From assembly GCA_017522515.1 (NCBI GenBank), contig JAFWZH010000245.1:1-5474 (forward strand): a stretch of DNA of 5,474 nt, read 5' to 3'. Numbering within the stretch: the stretch's first letter is position 1; each line of letters starts with the position of its first letter. The translations under genes and the position numbers were made by a program. Positions 1-3,713 of the stretch are shown one piece after another. The notes beneath the pieces are model-generated. The model was not told the DNA's origin and made no database searches. It saw nothing but the letters and a program-made list of their open reading frames with translations. This DNA comes from Clostridia bacterium (GTDB taxonomy: Bacteria > Bacillota_A > Clostridia > UBA1212 > UBA1255).

Positions 1-70
1 ACTACTGCTCTGAAGAGCGAGAGTATCTTTACGACGAACTGTATTAAAGGGTAAAAGCCTGCGGCTAAGT
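1..70. other. Leader region, possible tail of an upstream gene
   Basis: No complete gene is visible here. Two frames are open from the window edge: frame 3 ends at TAA 45-47 and reads YCSEEREYLYDELY, and frame 1 ends at TAA 52-54. Either could be the C-terminus of a gene that begins outside the window. The frame 3 tail looks slightly more protein-like, but neither is long enough to identify. Two small perfect hairpins are visible: GCTCT-GA-AGAGC at 7-18 and AGCC-TGC-GGCT at 56-66. No convincing -35/-10 promoter pair was found. Confidence 0.3.
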
Positions 71-114
71 CTTAACAAGCATTGGGTATGTGGATACATT
101 ACCCGCTTGTTAAG
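71..114. other. Candidate oriT hairpin upstream of mobC-relaxase
   Basis: CTTAACAAGC (71-80) is the exact reverse complement of GCTTGTTAAG (105-114). Inside, GGGTA (84-88) pairs with TACCC (100-104) and TGT (89-91) with ACA (96-98), leaving a GGAT loop, a 3-nt bulge on the left and a 1-nt bulge on the right. The total is 18 base pairs in one stem. Origins of transfer commonly carry such an inverted repeat next to the nick site and lie just upstream of the mobC/relaxase genes, as here. The nick position cannot be fixed from sequence alone. The alternative is a transcription terminator for an upstream gene, but the following T-run is only TTTT and the stem is AT-rich and bulged, which makes that less likely. 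Confidence 0.55.
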
Positions 115-121
115 GGTTTTC

Positions 122-139
122 CACCCCTAACACCCCGAA
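122..139. repeat. Tandem 9-bp repeat CACCCCTAA / CACCCCGAA
   Basis: Two adjacent 9-bp units, CACCCCTAA (122-130) and CACCCCGAA (131-139), differ at one base. They sit 8 bp downstream of the candidate oriT hairpin and immediately before the ribosome binding site of the first small gene. They stand out as a C-rich patch in AT-rich DNA. Direct repeats beside an oriT hairpin often serve as binding sites for relaxosome accessory proteins, so MobC binding is an inference. Two copies are few, and chance similarity is possible. Confidence 0.4.
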
Positions 140-156
140 GAAAGGAGATGATACCA

Positions 157-279
157 ATGGACACATTGGTTTATGTTGCATTGATAGTATTGGCGATTGC
201 CTCAAATATTACTGCAACATTATTAGTGGAAAAGTTCAAAAGGAAAGGATTGATATATTCTGAGGAAAAGAAAATATGA
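157..279 (+). CDS. Small single-pass membrane peptide, unknown function
   Basis: This encodes a 40-residue peptide. A strong AAAGGAG (141-147) lies 9 bases before ATG 157, which sets this start rather than the in-frame ATGs at 82, 88 or 148. ATG 82 lies inside the candidate oriT hairpin and ATG 148 abuts the Shine-Dalgarno. Residues 3-24 form one continuous hydrophobic helix (TLVYVALIVLAIASNITATL and onward), followed by a basic stretch EKFKRKG and an acidic/basic tail, predicting a single membrane span with a cytoplasmic C-terminus. Its end overlaps the start of mobC by 20 nt, so it is probably translated together with mobC. I do not recognise the family. Small membrane peptides are often seen beside mob genes of clostridial elements. 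It could also act mainly as a leader ORF that brings ribosomes to the non-AUG mobC start. Confidence 0.65.
   Translation: MDTLVYVALIVLAIASNITATLLVEKFKRKGLIYSEEKKI
241..249 (+). promoter_or_regulatory. Ribosome binding site deciding the mobC start
   Basis: AGGAAAGGA lies inside the small membrane peptide gene. It sits 10 bases before CTG 260 and 7 bases before ATT 257. Both spacings are workable, and no ATG, GTG or TTG exists in the mobC frame at a usable distance. This supports a non-AUG start at 260 (or 257) rather than the TTG at 317, which has no comparable site in front of it. Confidence 0.5.
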
Positions 280-598
280 TTTTCATGTTTTCCTTGATGA
301 AAAGGAAAATGAAGCTTTGTGCAAACTTTCTGGAATTACAAAACTTTCAAAGTCGCAACTAATAAGAGAAATTATTTTAGGTTATTCTCCACCCGAAGGT
401 CCTCCTGCAAATTATGGTGAATTGATTTATCAGTTAAGAAGTCTCGGAAATAATATAAACCAAATTCTTCGTATCGCAAGAACAAACGGAATTTTAAATC
501 CTGTTGAATTAGAAAAACACTTATCTGAACTCAGAACTATAGAGGAGAAAATGCATTCGGTATTTTATTTGAACAGGGACAATAATAAATGGCAATAG
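260..598 (+). CDS. mobC: MobC-family relaxosome accessory protein, non-AUG start
   Basis: MobC proteins bind oriT DNA and help the relaxase open and nick it. From CTG 260 the protein has 112 residues, the usual size for this family. It begins with a basic RKRK segment and a FHVFLDEKENEAL strand-helix pattern, followed by SGITKLSKSQLIREIILG. Together these look like the ribbon-helix-helix N-terminus of MobC. The hallmark MobC motif LGNNINQILRIAR lies at about residues 62-74, followed by a C-terminal helix. The frame is open only back to TGA 251-253 and contains no ATG, GTG or TTG before 317. Starting at TTG 317 would delete most of the DNA-binding region, so CTG 260 (or ATT 257) is preferred. 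The gene overlaps the preceding peptide gene by 20 nt and the relaxase start by 10 nt. The family call is firm; the exact start is not. Confidence 0.85.
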   Translation: MRKRKYDFHVFLDEKENEALCKLSGITKLSKSQLIREIILGYSPPEGPPANYGELIYQLRSLGNNINQILRIARTNGILNPVELEKHLSELRTIEEKMHSVFYLNRDNNKWQ

Positions 599-1974
599 TT
601 TATATAATTCCTATTCACACTCATCTTGACAGAACATTAGCTTATGTCAGTAACAAACTTAAAACTGAAAATGAAAATTTTGAAGAAGTATTCTTGGATT
701 TGCATAGTGTTCTTAATTACACAGTTGATGATTTGAAGACTGAAAAGCAGTTCTATGTTTCAGAAGTTGGTTTAACCTCTTTAGAAACTGCTTTTACCGA
801 AATGATGAATACAAAAAAATTGTATAACAAGAAAGACGGTAATCTCGGATATCATATTATTCAATCCTTTGCTCCCGGAGAAGGAACACCTGAATTGATT
901 CACGATATAGGTGTTGAATTTGTCAAGCGAGCATTTAATGGTTATGAAGCAGTCGTTGCAACTCATCTTAATACTGATTGTTTGCATAACCACATTGTAA
1001 TTAATTCTGTCTGTGTTGAAACGGGAAAGAAGTTTAATGATTGTATGGAGAGTTATTATAACCTTCGTCTAATTTCTGATGAACTTTGCAGAGAATACGA
1101 ATTGTCAGTTATTGAAAATCCGAAAAAGAGAAGTCGAAAACCTTATGATTTGTATATGGCAGAGAAAAACGGAGAGTGGACTAAAGATGCAATTATTAAA
1201 AGAGATATTGATGAGTGCATTTTAAAAACAACAAGTGAGAGAGGATTTTATACGGAAATGAGAAAACTTGGATACTCTTTCAACTTTGAACGAAAGTATC
1301 CGACTATATCACATCCTAAATTTGAAAGACCGAGAAGATTAAAAACTCTCGGCGAGGGTTACACTCCGCAAGATATTGAAAGACGCTTAATGTCAAAATG
1401 GCAAAGATATAAAATAGATATTCCTGAGCAAGACAATCTTGTTCAGGAATTTTTTGAACCTCTTAATGAGCCTAATTACAGAGAAGTGTATGTTTCTTTT
1501 GTAACGGTTGTTCAATATGTAAAGAAAAATCCAAACACAAACAGAGAGATTGATAAATACCTTATTGATGAAATGCGAAAGCTCGATAAACTCATTGAAC
1601 AACAAAATCTCTTGTGTGATAACGATATTGAAACACCGGAGCAACTTGAAAAATATAAAGATTCTTGTGAGAGTGAGCTTCAGGAATGCGATGAAGCAAG
1701 AGAGCGTTATCGCAAAATGGTGAAGGCAGCAGCAAGAAAAGGCGATGAAACAGAGGTTGCAAAAATTAAAGATGAAATATCTCTTCTTACAGAAAGAATG
1801 AAAATCTTGAGAAAAGATATTCGTATCTGTGACAGAATACAGGAGCAAGAACCTAAAATTGAAAACAAAATAAATGAAATTATGAATGATAAAGAACGAA
1901 AGGAGATGAGTACAGATGAACGCTTCAGGAGATGCAGCGGAACAAATCGTGAGGATGACATTGCAAGGCGTTGA
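589..1974 (+). CDS. MOBP-type relaxase (relaxase/mobilization nuclease)
   Basis: This 461-residue relaxase nicks oriT and pilots the transferred strand. The N-terminal nuclease domain spans roughly residues 1-260. Y19 in LAYVSNKLK is the likely nucleophilic tyrosine by position, with Y44 as an alternative. GYHIIQSFAPGE (87-98) is the typical conserved block of the Pfam Relaxase family. ATHLNTDCLHNHIVINS (124-140) is the metal-binding three-histidine motif, with H126, H133 and H135. LKTLGEGYTPQDIERRL (251-267) is a further family-typical segment. Residues about 325-440 are charged and helical, probably coiled coil, and may contact partners or the coupling protein. ATG 589 overlaps the mobC stop by 10 nt, and AGGG upstream gives a modest Shine-Dalgarno, so translation is probably coupled to mobC. 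The last 59 nt are shared with the next gene. Catalytic residues appear intact. Confidence 0.93.
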   Translation: MAIVYIIPIHTHLDRTLAYVSNKLKTENENFEEVFLDLHSVLNYTVDDLKTEKQFYVSEVGLTSLETAFTEMMNTKKLYNKKDGNLGYHIIQSFAPGEGTPELIHDIGVEFVKRAFNGYEAVVATHLNTDCLHNHIVINSVCVETGKKFNDCMESYYNLRLISDELCREYELSVIENPKKRSRKPYDLYMAEKNGEWTKDAIIKRDIDECILKTTSERGFYTEMRKLGYSFNFERKYPTISHPKFERPRRLKTLGEGYTPQDIERRLMSKWQRYKIDIPEQDNLVQEFFEPLNEPNYREVYVSFVTVVQYVKKNPNTNREIDKYLIDEMRKLDKLIEQQNLLCDNDIETPEQLEKYKDSCESELQECDEARERYRKMVKAAARKGDETEVAKIKDEISLLTERMKILRKDIRICDRIQEQEPKIENKINEIMNDKERKEMSTDERFRRCSGTNREDDIARR

Positions 1975-2662
1975 GGTTGCAGGAAAGATGTCAATGGACG
2001 GAGCTGAAAGGCTTGTGAAACTTATCCTTGCCTCTCTTAAAGATACAAAGAGAACAAAAGGCAGAGCCTCACTTAATACGATGTTAAAGTCTAATAAGCC
2101 GATTAAGGTTTTTGAACTTAAAGACAGAGACTTAAAAAAGTTTTGTCAGGAAGCAAAAAAGTACGGTGTAATGTATCATGTGCTTAAAGACAGAGATAAG
2201 AATGACGGTAAGTGTGACATTATGGTTCGTGCTGAAGATTCGGCAAAAGTAAACCGTATCTTTCAAAGATTTAATCTCGGTGCAAACAATAAAGCGACTG
2301 TCCGTGCAAGTCTTGATAGATCTAAAGGTGATATTAAGCAATCACCTGAAAAACAAAAGCCTGAAAAAAGTGCAGAGGATAAATTTATTGACGAGCTCTT
2401 TTCAAAACCTCAACAGACAGAAAAGAGTTATCTTGAAAACCCCTCTATGGCGAAGACGGAAAAATCCCGAGCGTCCGAGCCTTCCTCCGGAGTGTCAGAA
2501 CTCCGACGCCATACACGGGATGAAAAATCTTCACGACCATCGGTCAGAGCAGAGCTTAACCGAATTAAGGAAGAAAGAAAAAATACTGCAAACGGAAAAA
2601 CTACTCCGCAGAAAACAAAATCAAAAACGAAAGGAGCCAAAACAAATGGCAGAACTCGATGA
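1916..2662 (+). CDS. DUF3801 / PcfB-family conjugation protein
   Basis: This 248-residue soluble protein starts at ATG 1916, 10 bases after AAAGGAG (1899-1905) and inside the 3' end of the relaxase gene. Residues 1-125 resemble the DUF3801 (PcfB) domain: an N-terminal helix pair (GDAAEQIVRMTLQGVEVAG), then FELKDRDLKKFCQEAKKYGV and YHVLKDRDKNDGKCDIMVRA, ending with an IFQRFNL helix. The rest is a low-complexity, charged, probably disordered linker, with RPSVRAELNRIKEERK at about 207-222 as a recurrent C-terminal block. The tail after it is rich in K, T and N. Members of this family lie next to VirD4 coupling proteins in Firmicute conjugative elements, but their biochemical role is not established. 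Residues about 184-205 are encoded by an unusually GC-rich palindromic segment (see the repeat entry). The gene overlaps the next gene by 17 nt. Confidence 0.8.
   Translation: MNASGDAAEQIVRMTLQGVEVAGKMSMDGAERLVKLILASLKDTKRTKGRASLNTMLKSNKPIKVFELKDRDLKKFCQEAKKYGVMYHVLKDRDKNDGKCDIMVRAEDSAKVNRIFQRFNLGANNKATVRASLDRSKGDIKQSPEKQKPEKSAEDKFIDELFSKPQQTEKSYLENPSMAKTEKSRASEPSSGVSELRRHTRDEKSSRPSVRAELNRIKEERKNTANGKTTPQKTKSKTKGAKTNGRTR
2459..2529. repeat. GC-rich palindromic segment flanked by 8-bp direct repeats
   Basis: GAAAAATC occurs at 2459-2466 and again at 2522-2529. Between and partly overlapping them are inverted arms: ATCCCG (2464-2469) with CGGGAT (2516-2521), and GCGTCCGAG (2471-2479) with CTCCGACGC (2501-2509, one mismatch). 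The palindrome CTCCGGAG lies at 2485-2492. One repeat copy plus the interior is 63 bp, exactly 21 codons, so gain or loss would keep the PcfB-like frame. The segment uses CGC and CGG arginine codons, which are scarce nearby, and is visibly richer in GC than its surroundings. It looks like a small in-frame palindromic insertion with a target duplication, but the encoded KSRASEP stretch may be native to the family, so this remains a hypothesis. Confidence 0.4.
2630..2636 (+). promoter_or_regulatory. Ribosome binding site of the ArdC-like gene
   Basis: AAAGGAG is placed 9 bases before ATG 2646. It settles the start of the ArdC-like protein: the same frame is open back to 2280, but that extension only mirrors the PcfB-like gene in another frame and has no such site. 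Confidence 0.8.
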
Positions 2663-3509
2663 ACTTTTCGGTAACGAAAAGCAGACAACTATGGAGCCTT
2701 ATTCAAAAGATGATTGGATAAAGAAGAGAAATGAAAACAGAGCATTGGCTTATGAAATGCTTGAAACAGCAACAGAGGAACTTAATAATCCCGATACTGT
2801 TATGGCATATCTTGATATTCAGAGTAAGTTTGACAGATACTCTGTTAGCAATGCTCTTTTAGTTGCATATCAGAATCCTGAAGCAACAAGGCTTTGCGAT
2901 TCAAAAACTTGGCAGAAAAATCATGTGTTTATCAACAAGGGCGAAACAGGTATTATCATTCTTGAACCCGGCAAGGAATATACAAGAGAAGACGGAAAGA
3001 CAGTAACCCCGTATAATGCAAAGAAGGTATTTGATATTTCACAGACCAACGCAAGACCAAGACAAAACAGAGCTAAAACCCCTGATGCCCGTGTGGTTGT
3101 TAAAGCAATGATTACAACTTCACCCGTTCCCGTAAAAATCAGTAATGAGCTTCCTGAAGGAATAAATGCTCATTACCAGCCTGAAGCTAAAATGATTTTT
3201 ATTCGTCAGGGTTTAGAGGGTGGTGATATTGTCCGTGCTCTTTCAAAAGAAATTGCATTCGCAAGACTTGATAAAGGTGACTTCAACAGAGAAAACCTCG
3301 AATTTAAAGCACAGGCAATTTCATATATTGCAACCTCGAGAGCAGGCTTTGAACCTGAACCTATCACAGAGTTAAGTGATAAGTTTTCCAATCTTGATGC
3401 AAAAGAAAAAAGAGCAGAACTTTCACAAGCTCGTGACCATGCAAATACGATTGCCAATACAGTACGAAAAGCACTTGAACCTAAAAACAAAGAACACGGC
3501 GACAGATAA
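2646..3509 (+). CDS. ArdC-like protein with degenerate metalloprotease motif
   Basis: This is a 287-residue protein. Residues about 25-132 resemble the ArdC N-terminal ssDNA-binding domain: a helix with ALAYEMLETATEEL, then FDRYSVSNALLVAYQNPEAT, W89 in the SKTWQKNHVFINKGE block, and GIIILEPGKEY, which matches the family's K-G-E-x-G-I-x-I-L pattern. Residues about 170-235 align by pattern with the zinc-metalloprotease half of ArdC (YQPEAKMIFIRQGL, then VRALSKEIAFARL). However, the expected HExxH reads KEIAF at 201-205, and the later glutamate region reads FKAQAISYIA, so zinc ligands appear lost. ArdC proteins are known for ssDNA binding, antirestriction and aiding establishment after conjugation. 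Here only the DNA-binding role is plausible. The gene overlaps the PcfB-like gene by 17 nt and is followed after 15 nt by the next gene. An assignment to another DUF1738-related family is possible. Confidence 0.65.
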   Translation: MAELDELFGNEKQTTMEPYSKDDWIKKRNENRALAYEMLETATEELNNPDTVMAYLDIQSKFDRYSVSNALLVAYQNPEATRLCDSKTWQKNHVFINKGETGIIILEPGKEYTREDGKTVTPYNAKKVFDISQTNARPRQNRAKTPDARVVVKAMITTSPVPVKISNELPEGINAHYQPEAKMIFIRQGLEGGDIVRALSKEIAFARLDKGDFNRENLEFKAQAISYIATSRAGFEPEPITELSDKFSNLDAKEKRAELSQARDHANTIANTVRKALEPKNKEHGDR

Positions 3510-3514
3510 GGCGG
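3508..3514 (+). promoter_or_regulatory. Ribosome binding site of the 62-residue gene
   Basis: AAGGCGG overlaps the TAA of the ArdC-like gene. It lies 10 bases before ATG 3525 but only 1 base before the in-frame GTG at 3516, so ATG 3525 is the likely start. Confidence 0.6.
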
Positions 3515-3524
3515 TGTGTTTTGT

Positions 3525-3713
3525 ATGAGAGAAGCTAAAAGAGTAATAACGGTTGATTCTTTTCAACACGATTTGATGATTAACGGTATCAACGAATTTC
3601 GTAACATGTTGATTGAAAAAGACATGCCTATTGAAGATGTTAATGAGCTGTTACAAATAATTCTTGATGCTCCACTTCTGAGAAAGAGGAGGTTTGACCG
3701 TGAGGAGCGATAA
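3525..3713 (+). CDS. Small conserved-looking conjugation operon protein, unknown function
   Basis: This encodes a soluble 62-residue protein beginning MREAKRVITVDSFQHDLMIN. It has no signal peptide or membrane span. Pattern reading suggests a short N-terminal strand (KRVITVD) followed by two helices (about residues 11-30 and 35-47) and a very basic-acidic tail, RKRRFDREER. I do not recognise a named family. Its position between the ArdC-like gene and the coupling ATPase, with its own ribosome binding site and a 14-nt overlap into the VirD4 start, argues that it is a real gene of the transfer operon. Its 3' end also contains the VirD4 ribosome binding site, so its translation probably controls that of the coupling protein. 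It might be a small partner of the coupling protein or relaxosome; this is a guess from position only. Confidence 0.75.
   Translation: MREAKRVITVDSFQHDLMINGINEFRNMLIEKDMPIEDVNELLQIILDAPLLRKRRFDREER
3686..3692 (+). promoter_or_regulatory. Ribosome binding site of the VirD4 gene
   Basis: GAGGAGG sits 7 bases before GTG 3700, inside the 3' end of the 62-residue gene. There is no in-frame ATG near the N-terminus, so this site fixes the GTG start and implies translational coupling. Confidence 0.85.

Noticed and set aside
71..120. Rho-independent terminator reading of the 71-114 hairpin
   Set aside because: The stem is AT-rich at its base and bulged, and only four T residues follow after GG; its position beside the mob genes fits oriT better. 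A dual role is not excluded.
82..156. N-terminal extension of the membrane peptide from ATG 82
   Set aside because: It lies within the candidate oriT hairpin, has no ribosome binding site, and its proline-rich translation (HYPLVKGFPPLTPRR) looks non-coding. ATG 157 has a strong site.
317..598. mobC starting at TTG 317 (93 residues)
   Set aside because: It would cut off the basic and ribbon-helix-helix N-terminus encoded in the same open frame upstream, and no good ribosome binding site precedes it.
1393..1994. Minus-strand open frames opposite the relaxase (151 and 95 residues), and a similar one at 781-993
   Set aside because: Phenylalanine-, isoleucine- and serine-rich translations are typical antisense shadows of charged coding sequence, and the + strand gene has clear motifs.
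2280..2645. Long upstream extension of the ArdC-like protein
   Set aside because: It runs in another frame of the PcfB-like gene, is lysine/arginine-rich shadow sequence, and the ribosome binding site at 2630-2636 fixes the start at 2646.
3206..3490. Minus-strand open frame opposite the ArdC-like gene, and others at 2132-2341 and 2428-2688
   Set aside because: No ribosome binding sites or recognisable protein features; they are explained as antisense of real genes.
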